NCBI GenBank assembly: GCA_017416155.1
Contig: JAFQDE010000004.1
Coordinates: forward strand, 161,574-225,573
Reading direction: 5' to 3'
Length of the DNA: 64,000 nucleotides
Source: Tyzzerella sp.
GTDB lineage: Bacteria; Bacillota; Clostridia; Lachnospirales; Lachnospiraceae
The position numbers and the translations under genes were made by a program. The notes under the pieces are model-generated. The model did no database searches. It had not been told where the DNA came from and was given only the letters and a program-made list of their open reading frames with translations. Shown here piece after piece: positions 36,115 to 44,123 of this stretch; within the stretch, counting starts at the first letter, position 1, and each line of letters begins with the position of its first letter.

Positions 36115-37323
36115 ATGTTAGATGTCGTTATAGTTTCAAATTATTGGCATTTTCCAAATGAAAAATCAAGTAGCCGTTATCATTCAATAGCTTCTTTAGC
36201 AACATCAGAAAAGATGTTAATTGAGGTGGTCACATCGCGGTTTTACCATACAAAAAAGCAGTATCGAGAGAATATGGTGGATATAACGGCCGATATTTCT
36301 TATAAAGCAACTTTAATTAAAGAAAGAGGATATAAAAAGAATATTTCGATACTTCGTATCATTTCTCATAAGCAATTTGCAGAGGGTGTTATTAATTATT
36401 TGTCTTTACGAAAGAAGCCGGATGCTATATATCTTTTCGTTCCTCCAACAGGATTAGCAAAAAAAGTGGTTGAGTATGCAAAAAGAAATAATATTCGTAT
36501 AATAATTGATATTCTTGACTTGTGGCCAGAAGCATTTCAAATGGTGTTACCAAACTTTGTTGCAAAAACATTACTTGCCTCTATGAAAAAATCAGTAGAA
36601 TATGTTTATCGTAATGCCGATGAAGTTATTGCAGTCTCAAATACATATGTAAATCGAGCCCTGAAACATAATACTCGAAAAAATATTGGACATAGTGTGT
36701 TTATCGGAACAGATATTGCAGTGTTTGATAAGGTCTCATATGATGCACCGACTTTAAAAGACAAATTGCGTCCTGTAACAATGGCTTATATAGGGATGTT
36801 AGGACATAGTTACGATTTATGTAGGGTGATGGATGCAATGGGTCTGCTAATACAGCGAGGGTATGATGAGGTTGAATTGTTAGTTATGGGAGATGGACCA
36901 TTAAAAGAGAAATTTCAAAACTATGCATTGCAACACAATCTTCCTGTTAGATTTACAGGTAGACTCAGTTACGAAGATATGTCAAAAAAACTTGTCAAAT
37001 GCGATATCGGCTTAAATGTTCTTGTTGGTGAAGCAGTGGCAAGTATTATTAACAAACATGCGGATTATGTGTCCGCAGGTATTCCTATTATTAATGTACA
37101 AAAAAATCAGGAGTTTGGTGAACTTTTAAAAGAATACAACGCAGGGGTTATTTGTAAACCTGGAGATATTGTTTCTTTAGCTGACGCGATTTATATGCTT
37201 GCTATAAATCAAGAGACTCGTCAAATGATGGGCAAGAACAGCCGACGTTTGGCAGAAGAAAAATTCGACAGAAAAAAAACGTATCATGAAATTATAAATG
37301 TTATCAAGGGTGATTGTAAATGA
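36115..37323 (+). CDS. Glycosyltransferase family 4
   Basis: This cytosolic GT-B enzyme of 402 residues adds a sugar to the lipid-linked oligosaccharide. The N-terminal acceptor half starts LDVVIVSNYWHFPNE. The C-terminal donor half has the GT4 layout: YIGMLGHSYDLCRVM, VMGDGPLKEKFQ, VRFTGRLSYEDM and the E-rich loop before YVSAGIPIINV. The exact donor and linkage cannot be read. The gene starts one base after the acyltransferase stop and overlaps the next gene by 4 bases. Confidence 0.9.
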   Translation: MLDVVIVSNYWHFPNEKSSSRYHSIASLATSEKMLIEVVTSRFYHTKKQYRENMVDITADISYKATLIKERGYKKNISILRIISHKQFAEGVINYLSLRKKPDAIYLFVPPTGLAKKVVEYAKRNNIRIIIDILDLWPEAFQMVLPNFVAKTLLASMKKSVEYVYRNADEVIAVSNTYVNRALKHNTRKNIGHSVFIGTDIAVFDKVSYDAPTLKDKLRPVTMAYIGMLGHSYDLCRVMDAMGLLIQRGYDEVELLVMGDGPLKEKFQNYALQHNLPVRFTGRLSYEDMSKKLVKCDIGLNVLVGEAVASIINKHADYVSAGIPIINVQKNQEFGELLKEYNAGVICKPGDIVSLADAIYMLAINQETRQMMGKNSRRLAEEKFDRKKTYHEIINVIKGDCK

Positions 37324-38117
37324 CTATACAAGTCTTAATTGCAACAATGAATCAAACGGATTATTTGTTGCTTGACAGAATGAAGATTAATTCCGATGCC
37401 GTTGTGGTTAATCAATGCAATGAAGAAAGTCAAACAGTGTTAAACTATAGAGGACACACAGTTCTTTGGATAAACACTACTGAAAGAGGGCTTAGCAAAA
37501 GTAGGAACATGGCCATTAGGAATGCTACGGCGGATATTTGTATGCTTGCAGATGACGACATGGAATATCATGCTGACTATACAGATATTGTTTGTTCAGC
37601 ATTTAATAATATTTCGGCCGATATAATTAGTTTTCAAGTGTGTGGAATAGAACAGCAGTTTAAAAAATATTCAAATAAATCATGTGCTATTTCTCATATG
37701 AAATCCATGAAGATTGCTTCGGTGGAGATTGCATTTAGAAGAGATATTTTCATTGCAAATGATATTATGTTTGATGAAATTATTGGCGCTGGCACCGAGT
37801 TTATGATGGGAGAAGAAAATGCAATGCTCTTGCAGTGCCTGCATAAAAAGATGAAAATATATTATGAACCAAAACAAATTGCTAATCTGCATATTGGAAA
37901 TTCATCTTGGTTTACAGAAAGAAATAAACAGTTTTTCACTGGGAAAGGTGCAGCATTTGCAGCAATGAAAACTCCTTTCACCTCACTTTTGATATTACAA
38001 TGGGCACTAAGAAAACGAGCATTATATAAGCAGTCAATATCAACTTATGAAGCGATCAAAGCAATGCAAAAAGGTAAAAAAATGTATCTGCAAAAGGTAA
38101 AGGAGATTATGAAATGA
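37320..38117 (+). CDS. Glycosyltransferase family 2
   Basis: This 265-residue GT-A enzyme has the fold start IQVLIATMNQTD, RGLSKSRNMAIRNATADIC and the metal-binding ADDDMEY. Its C-terminal half (GAGTEFMMGEENAMLL) is typical of a small class of capsule GT2 proteins. Donor unknown. Four-base overlaps with both neighbours show tight translational coupling. Confidence 0.86.
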   Translation: MTIQVLIATMNQTDYLLLDRMKINSDAVVVNQCNEESQTVLNYRGHTVLWINTTERGLSKSRNMAIRNATADICMLADDDMEYHADYTDIVCSAFNNISADIISFQVCGIEQQFKKYSNKSCAISHMKSMKIASVEIAFRRDIFIANDIMFDEIIGAGTEFMMGEENAMLLQCLHKKMKIYYEPKQIANLHIGNSSWFTERNKQFFTGKGAAFAAMKTPFTSLLILQWALRKRALYKQSISTYEAIKAMQKGKKMYLQKVKEIMK

Positions 38118-38893
38118 TACCGAAAAAAATTCATTATTGCTGGTTTGGAGGAAATCCTTTGCCTGAGTTAGCACTTAATTGTATTAAAAGTTGGCGAAAA
38201 TATTGCCCGGGATATGAAATTGTAGAGTGGAACGAGAGTAATTTTGATATTAATTGTTGTAATTATGTAGCAGAAGCGTATCAAGCAAAAAAATGGGCAT
38301 TTGTCAGCGATTATGCAAGATTTAAGATTTTGTATGAACATGGTGGACTATATTTTGATACCGATGTGGAATTAATCAAGCCGTTAGATGAAATTGTTGA
38401 ACTGGGAAATTTTATGGGGAGAGAAACGGAAAGAGGAGTTGCAGTTGCACCGGGACTTGGTTTGGGTGTAAAGGCAGGGCTTGGTTTATATAAAGAGTTA
38501 TTAGATTTATATAGCACACTACATTTCCTTGATGAAGATAATAATTTTAATGGAAAAACAGTTGTTGATTACACCACAGAAATTTTTAAAAAGTATGGTT
38601 TGAAAAATACGAGCGAAGTCCAGTATATTGCAGATGTATACATTTATCCAAAGGAATATTTTTGCCCAATGAATTATGATACCGGTGAAATAATAATCAC
38701 GAGCAATACATATTCAATACATCATTATACTGCAAGCTGGTATGATGCATCTAACTTATATGCACATAAATTAAAAAGGAAATTCATAAAGTTTTTGCCA
38801 CGAAAGATGGCGGTTGTACTTGCAACATCAATAGCAAAAATACGATATGAAGGATTTAGAGTATTTATAAAATGGATGCTCAAAAAAAGATAA
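38114..38893 (+). CDS. Glycosyltransferase family 32 (DXD sugar-binding type)
   Basis: This 259-residue enzyme begins IPKKIHYCWFGG, the GT32 signature. It has AFVSDYARFKILYEHGG followed by the DXD motif in LYFDTDVELIKPL, as in capsular polysaccharide synthesis and TcdA/TcdB-type glycosyltransferases. It adds one sugar to the repeat unit; donor unknown. The C-terminal 50 residues are basic and partly hydrophobic, a possible membrane-association region. Confidence 0.92.
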   Translation: MIPKKIHYCWFGGNPLPELALNCIKSWRKYCPGYEIVEWNESNFDINCCNYVAEAYQAKKWAFVSDYARFKILYEHGGLYFDTDVELIKPLDEIVELGNFMGRETERGVAVAPGLGLGVKAGLGLYKELLDLYSTLHFLDEDNNFNGKTVVDYTTEIFKKYGLKNTSEVQYIADVYIYPKEYFCPMNYDTGEIIITSNTYSIHHYTASWYDASNLYAHKLKRKFIKFLPRKMAVVLATSIAKIRYEGFRVFIKWMLKKR

Positions 38894-38911
38894 AAGGATA
38901 GATATTTTAAT

Positions 38912-39781
38912 ATGATTACAATCATGACACCAACTTATAATCGTGCTTATATATTGGGACAAGCTTATCGTTCACTTTGTGAACAGACATCATTTGAATT
39001 TGAATGGATAATCATTGATGATGGTTCTAGTGATGGGACTAGTGATTTAGTAAACAAATGGATTAATGAATGTAAAGATTTTCATATTATTTACTGCCAA
39101 CAACAAAATGGTGGCAAGCATCGAGCAATAAATAATGCTGTAAAAATAGCACAATATGAATGGTTTTTAATATTGGACAGTGATGATCAACTTACTCCGA
39201 CAGCGGTAGAACTTATACATGCATGGATAACCGATGTGGCTGGCATAAAAGGGATAGTTGGAGTGGCTGGCCTTAAAGGTGGTTACGAACACGCCATTGG
39301 TGGCAATATGAAGATGCCGTATGTTGATGCTACTAATTTGCAACGTAAAAAATTTGGGCTATTAGGAGATAAAGCAGAAGTTTACAAGACGGAAATTTTA
39401 AAACAATACCCATTCCCTGAATTTGAAGGCGAAAATTTTATTAGAGAATCTGCGGTTTGGGATAATATTGCAAAAGATGGATTGAAGTTAAGATGGTTTA
39501 ATCATGTTATCTATATTTGTGAATATATACAAGATGGACTTACAAAAAATACAAATATTGAGACGTATGCAAAAAACTTTCAAGGATTTACATATTGTTC
39601 TAAACTATATATAGAAACACATTCGTGGCTTTATGCACTTCATAAATGTGGAGAGTATTATTCTGTAGCGAAGCGAAAAGACATAAGGATAAAAGGGGCA
39701 GCAAAAAAATTAAATGTAAATATCATTTTTTTTGTAATGGGTATTTTGTTTTTTGAATTTAAAAAGTATTTAAGAAAATGA
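38912..39781 (+). CDS. Glycosyltransferase family 2
   Basis: This 289-residue protein is a GT-A inverting transferase with ITIMTPTYNRAYILGQAYRS, WIIIDDGSSDGTSDLV, QQNGGKHRAINNAV and the metal-binding ILDSDDQL. The acceptor side has FIRESAVWDNIAKDG. A C-terminal hydrophobic stretch (IIFFVMGILFFEF) may place it on the membrane. Donor not known. Confidence 0.9.
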   Translation: MITIMTPTYNRAYILGQAYRSLCEQTSFEFEWIIIDDGSSDGTSDLVNKWINECKDFHIIYCQQQNGGKHRAINNAVKIAQYEWFLILDSDDQLTPTAVELIHAWITDVAGIKGIVGVAGLKGGYEHAIGGNMKMPYVDATNLQRKKFGLLGDKAEVYKTEILKQYPFPEFEGENFIRESAVWDNIAKDGLKLRWFNHVIYICEYIQDGLTKNTNIETYAKNFQGFTYCSKLYIETHSWLYALHKCGEYYSVAKRKDIRIKGAAKKLNVNIIFFVMGILFFEFKKYLRK

Positions 39782-39798
39782 CAAATAGGAGATAGAAT

Positions 39799-40941
39799 AT
39801 GCAAAAGAATAAATATATAAACAGAATAATGATAATGATTTTTATCATAATACTTATTCCGTTTTTGAGTGTTTTAGCAATTAAGGAGGCAATAATACCA
39901 GACACTGTTTATCAAGGATGGCAGATTGGTTCTCTTTTATGTATGATCCTAATTACATGCTCGGTTCGAAAGAAGTCATTCAAAATTAATTGGACAACTG
40001 CTTTATTTATTATGTATCATATGGTTATTCTAGGTAGTACATTTTTAAAACAAGGATTTAGCAGTGGCATTTTAGTAGTTACGGCAGTATCTATCCTTAT
40101 CTTTATCCTACTACAAACATCATATTTTAATACAATGCTTGGTTCAGTGAGTGTTATAGTCACCTTAACATTAATTGTTAATTTTTGGACATTACTTCGT
40201 GAAAAGGGTAATGAAAATGCAAACTTCTTTATAGGAGGCAAAAATGCGTTAAGCATCTTTCTCATTCCAGGAGCTTTTTTATTGATAATTAATTCACTAA
40301 ATCAATATGGGAAAATAAAAAGAATAACAATGATTATTGTTGTGATGTGTTTTGTGTCTGTAGTTATTGGAGCAAGTACTACTGGTGTGCTAACGGCAAT
40401 AATAGCAGTAATATTTATGGTATTATCTAAAAAAAATAACGTCAATAAAAAGGTATACGTAATTGCTATATTTATAGTTTACGTACTTTTTATAATTTTT
40501 TCAGAGTACTTTTTGGCAACCCAATCTTGGATTAAGTTTACAGTGCTTCTAGGTAAAGATTCCACACTTACTTCACGAACAATTATTTGGAATCTTACAA
40601 AAGAAATTATTAGTAAAAACTGGCTGTTTGGAGCTGGACGAGGTGAATCTTTTTCATACGTAAACGCATGGGGAGGAACCGTAACTATGCATGAAGCACA
40701 TAATTTCATACTTGAAATTTTAATGGAAGGAGGAGTTGTTGCATTAACAATATATGTAATTCTCTTATACAAAATCATTCGACGATTGAATATTAAAAAT
40801 ATTCGGCATAAAATAATATTTATCGCATTATGCGCCATTTTGGTTAATGGTTTAACAGAATCGGTTGTAAATAATCTTTTTGTTACAATTATATTAGGTG
40901 TCGCATGTAGGTATGCAAATGAAAAAGGGGTGAGTTCGTAG
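39799..40941 (+). CDS. O-antigen ligase/polymerase-like membrane protein (Wzy candidate)
   Basis: This 380-residue protein has about ten to eleven transmembrane segments and a larger external loop with DSTLTSRTIIWN, GAGRGESF and MHEAHNFILEILMEGG. The last resembles the conserved H-N-x-x-L-x-x-x-x-E-x-G region of the Wzy/WaaL superfamily. In a locus with a flippase and no ABC exporter it is the likely repeat-unit polymerase. Sequence in this family is poorly conserved, so the call rests on topology, the motif and context. Confidence 0.83.
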   Translation: MQKNKYINRIMIMIFIIILIPFLSVLAIKEAIIPDTVYQGWQIGSLLCMILITCSVRKKSFKINWTTALFIMYHMVILGSTFLKQGFSSGILVVTAVSILIFILLQTSYFNTMLGSVSVIVTLTLIVNFWTLLREKGNENANFFIGGKNALSIFLIPGAFLLIINSLNQYGKIKRITMIIVVMCFVSVVIGASTTGVLTAIIAVIFMVLSKKNNVNKKVYVIAIFIVYVLFIIFSEYFLATQSWIKFTVLLGKDSTLTSRTIIWNLTKEIISKNWLFGAGRGESFSYVNAWGGTVTMHEAHNFILEILMEGGVVALTIYVILLYKIIRRLNIKNIRHKIIFIALCAILVNGLTESVVNNLFVTIILGVACRYANEKGVSS

Positions 40942-42450
40942 TTGGTGGACAGTAGGTATAAAAAATTAAAGTGGAATTCTATATTGGCTCTATTTTATCA
41001 AGCAATTTTAATCTTAACGGGCTTGGTATTACCCAGATGCTTTTTATACTTTTATGGTTCGGAGATTAATGGACTAGTCACATCAATTACTCAGTTCTTG
41101 TCATTTATCAATATATGTGATTTGGGAATTAGCGCAGTCGTAACCGCGGCATACTATACGCCACTCGCTTATCATGACACAAAGCAAATAAGTAAGATTT
41201 TCGTATATTCAAAACGTTTCTTTAGAATTATCGGCTTTATTCTGATTGCATATGTTGGCTTTATGCTTGTGGCATATCCTACACTAATCAACAATTCTTT
41301 TGATTTTTGGTTTACGTTTATGTTGATTGTTGCCATGTCCATTTCACAACTTGGTCAATATTTTATTGGTATATCATATCAGTTATTATTAAATGCTGAC
41401 CAAAAGTCATATATACGATTGATTATTAATGGTTCAACATTACTCATAAACACTATTATTAGTATATGGCTGATGAATATTGGAATGAGTATACAAGTAG
41501 TTAAGTTGACAACTTCTTTAGTGTATTTATTAAGACCAATTATGATGTTTTGGTATGTGAAAAAGCATTATGAAATTGATTATGCAGTTGTAATTGACAA
41601 AAGCGTCGTAAAACAGAAAAAAAGTGGAATTATTCAACATATAGCATATATGATTTATGAAAATACAGACGTAATGGTTCTTACTGTTTTTTCTTCTTTG
41701 AATAATGTATCAGTATATTCTGTCTATACTCTGGCAACCAATAGTATAAAACAAATTATTACAGCGGCAACAACCGGTGCAGAGGCATTATTTGGCAACA
41801 TGATAGCGCGAAACGAACGATGTAATCTACAAAATTTTTATAATTTTTATAACTGGGGAGTCCATACGATAAGTGCATTGCTTTTTACTATAACGGGATT
41901 AATGATTGTTCCATTTGTCAAACTATATACATTAGATATAACTGATACCAATTACTATGCACCAATTTTTGCAATATTAATAACGTTTGCATATTATTTG
42001 GGGTGTATTAGAAATTGCAATTATGTTCTCATTCGTTCGGCAGGGCATTTCAAACAAACACAAATTCCTTCATTAATTGAGGCTATATTAAATATAGTGT
42101 TATCTATTACATTTGTGTTTAACTTCGGATTGGTGGGTGTTGCTATTGGAACAATTATTTCCACATTGTTTTTTGTAATTTTTGAAGTAATTTATTTTAA
42201 TAAAAATATAGTTTTCGTACCAATAAAATGTTTTGCCAAACAGTTTATGGTTGATTTATTTACTATAATATTCACTGTAGTTATAGTGAAGCATGTTTAT
42301 ATATTTGATGGAAGCATATTAAGTTGGATTACACAAGCTATAATTTCGACAATTATTTGTTTTGGTGTCACTTTAATAAATCAATTAGCGTTTTATTATA
42401 ACAATGTAAAATTATTAAAAGATAAGATTTTTAATAAATTCAAGAGGTAA
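40942..42450 (+). CDS. Polysaccharide flippase (Wzx-like, MOP superfamily)
   Basis: This 502-residue protein has 12-14 membrane helices and would turn the lipid-linked repeat unit to the outer face. The N-terminus (KLKWNSILALFYQAILILTG) matches the MOP/PST family start. The start codon is TTG 40942 or GTG 40945, directly after the Wzy stop TAG, with AGGGGTGAG upstream, an unusual but acceptable start. It pairs with the Wzy-like protein. Confidence 0.88.
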   Translation: MVDSRYKKLKWNSILALFYQAILILTGLVLPRCFLYFYGSEINGLVTSITQFLSFINICDLGISAVVTAAYYTPLAYHDTKQISKIFVYSKRFFRIIGFILIAYVGFMLVAYPTLINNSFDFWFTFMLIVAMSISQLGQYFIGISYQLLLNADQKSYIRLIINGSTLLINTIISIWLMNIGMSIQVVKLTTSLVYLLRPIMMFWYVKKHYEIDYAVVIDKSVVKQKKSGIIQHIAYMIYENTDVMVLTVFSSLNNVSVYSVYTLATNSIKQIITAATTGAEALFGNMIARNERCNLQNFYNFYNWGVHTISALLFTITGLMIVPFVKLYTLDITDTNYYAPIFAILITFAYYLGCIRNCNYVLIRSAGHFKQTQIPSLIEAILNIVLSITFVFNFGLVGVAIGTIISTLFFVIFEVIYFNKNIVFVPIKCFAKQFMVDLFTIIFTVVIVKHVYIFDGSILSWITQAIISTIICFGVTLINQLAFYYNNVKLLKDKIFNKFKR

Positions 42451-42455
42451 TATTA

Positions 42456-43625
42456 ATGAAAAAAACATATCGAAATCTGTTGGATATTATAAAGAGTACG
42501 CTGTTAGATGTCCCAGTAAAAATAGACGGTGACCTTGATTATAGTGAGCTCTTTGATTTGAGTAAAAACCATAAAATCATTCCACTTGTGTTTATGGGAT
42601 TATATAAACATTTTGGTGATATTCCAGAGGTAGAACAGTTTAGAAATTTCACATATCAATCTATATTTCACGATCAAAATCAATTATATTTAATTAATGA
42701 AATAGAGAAAATTTTTTCGGATTATAATATTGATTATATGTTATTAAAAGGTGCCTCAATAAAAAAATATTATCCAGCTCCAGAAACTCGTCTTATGGGT
42801 GATGTGGATATATTAATAAAAGAAGAACAGTATAAAGTGATTAAAAAAATATTACCCCAATTAGGTCTTCACGAGATGAAAGAAACAGATCATGAACTCA
42901 ATTGGTGTAATAATTCTGGAATATTAATAGAATTACATAAAAAGCTTATCCCTTCATATAATGATGATTATTATAAATACTATTCAGAACCTTGGGGAAA
43001 AGCATATTCTAGAAATGGGAATGGTTTTAGTATGCTACCAGAAGATGAATATATTTACATGTTTACACATATGACTAAACATTATCGTGATGGTGGCATT
43101 GGGTTAAGACATATTATAGACCTTTATGTTTTTTCATTAAAACATCCGATGTTAAATATGAAATATATCGAGAAAGAATTACAAAAGCTAGATTTAGAAA
43201 TATTTCACAAACATATTTTGGAGACAATTAATGTTTGGTTTAATGAAAAACAAGAAACGAAAATATCTGATTATATTACAGACAGAATTATAGAAAGTGG
43301 CGCTTATGGAATCAAGGAGAAATGGGATTTAGCAAACGCGTCACGAATAAGTGCAAGTTCAGCCTCTGTATCAATTGCAAAAAGTAAAAGCATTCTATTA
43401 CTGATTTTTATGCCGTATTCAAGTATGAAAAAGAAGTATCCTATTTTAAACATGATACCAATATTGTTGCCATTCATGTGGGCTGTAAGGTGGATAGATG
43501 CAATCATAAATAAGAGAGATAATATAAGCCGTCATTCGGAAAGAATTACAAAAATTGATGAAACACTTATTGAAGGTTACAATAAAGAGTTGGAAATGGT
43601 TGGTTTGAAATTTGAAAAAAAATAG
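42456..43625 (+). CDS. Nucleotidyltransferase-family protein (PF14907-like) at the end of the glycan operon
   Basis: This 389-residue cytosolic protein has LLKGASIKKYYPAPETRLMGDVDILI, here read as LLKGAS (residues about 95-100) and RLMGDVDILI with the G...DxD metal-binding pattern of the nucleotidyltransferase fold. HMTKHYRDGG and LRHIIDLYVF follow, typical of the uncharacterised NTP_transf_5 family. Such proteins often close capsule operons, and their substrate is not established. The C-terminal quarter has a hydrophobic segment (MIPILLPFMWAVRWID). A stem terminator follows. Confidence 0.8.
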   Translation: MKKTYRNLLDIIKSTLLDVPVKIDGDLDYSELFDLSKNHKIIPLVFMGLYKHFGDIPEVEQFRNFTYQSIFHDQNQLYLINEIEKIFSDYNIDYMLLKGASIKKYYPAPETRLMGDVDILIKEEQYKVIKKILPQLGLHEMKETDHELNWCNNSGILIELHKKLIPSYNDDYYKYYSEPWGKAYSRNGNGFSMLPEDEYIYMFTHMTKHYRDGGIGLRHIIDLYVFSLKHPMLNMKYIEKELQKLDLEIFHKHILETINVWFNEKQETKISDYITDRIIESGAYGIKEKWDLANASRISASSASVSIAKSKSILLLIFMPYSSMKKKYPILNMIPILLPFMWAVRWIDAIINKRDNISRHSERITKIDETLIEGYNKELEMVGLKFEKK

Positions 43626-43655
43626 TGTTTTAGTGTTGTGAAATTTAGATTCTTA

Positions 43656-43693
43656 AAAACGGAGACAACCTCGTATGAAGTTGTCTCCGTTTT
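43656..43693. terminator. Bidirectional terminator between the glycan operon and the XRE gene
   Basis: A perfect 14-base stem, AAAACGGAGACAAC (43656-43669) with GTTGTCTCCGTTTT (43680-43693), has A and T runs on either side and serves both converging transcripts. Confidence 0.9.
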
Positions 43694-43695
43694 AG

Positions 43696-43935
43696 TTATT
43701 TCTTCTTCACATTTGTCTGTTCTTTGAAACTGCCATCATTCGTACTTCTTCCTACAATATAATCAATACTTACATCATAGAAGTCAGCGAGTTTTAAGAG
43801 TATGTCTAATGGCAGTTCTATTTTACCTAATTCATATTTGGAATAGGTTGTTTGGCGAACGTTTAGATACATTGCCAATTCAATTTGCAGTTTATCATAT
43901 TTTTTTCGAAGGTTTCGTATGTTTTCGTATACCAT
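43696..43935 (-). CDS. XRE-family transcriptional regulator
   Basis: This 79-residue single-domain Cro/CI-type HTH protein has an HTH at about residues 5-60: RKKYDKLQIELAMYLNVRQ, TYSKYELGKIELPLDILLKL, YDVSIDYIVGRS. It likely binds its own promoter. The start at 43935 has GAGGT upstream on the minus strand. It converges on the glycan operon, so regulation of that operon is possible but not shown. Confidence 0.88.
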   Translation of the reverse strand: MVYENIRNLRKKYDKLQIELAMYLNVRQTTYSKYELGKIELPLDILLKLADFYDVSIDYIVGRSTNDGSFKEQTNVKKK

Positions 43936-43973
43936 TTTATGTACCTCACTACTTGTATAAAATGTACCATAAA

Positions 43974-44002
43974 ATTTTACTACTTTGTCGAGAAAAAGTC
44001 AA
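43974..44002 (-). promoter_or_regulatory. Promoter and possible operator of the XRE gene
   Basis: On the minus strand TTGACT (44002-43997) and TAAAAT (43979-43974) have a 17-base spacer. Just downstream is an imperfect palindrome around 43955-43967 (GTATAAAATGTAC on the plus strand), a candidate site for autoregulation. Confidence 0.6.
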
Positions 44003-44057
44003 TACTGTGCCACGTTAAAGTAAAAAAGAAAAAGTTTATGCAAAACAAATAAAAGTA

Positions 44058-44086
44058 TTGAAATATTCCGAATATTTTAGTAAAAT
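44058..44086 (+). promoter_or_regulatory. Promoter of the EF-G-like gene
   Basis: TTGAAA (44058-44063) and TAAAAT (44081-44086) have a 17-base spacer. The predicted transcription start near 44093 lies after the in-frame ATG 44058, which rules that ATG out as a start. Confidence 0.7.
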
Positions 44087-44123
44087 ATTAACATGTGATA
44101 CTACAAATAAGGAGGCACAAGAA

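Noticed and set aside
44058-44123. ATG 44058 as start of the EF-G-like protein
   Set aside because: It falls on the -35 element of a strong promoter, upstream of the predicted transcript start, and the extra residues do not look like EF-G.
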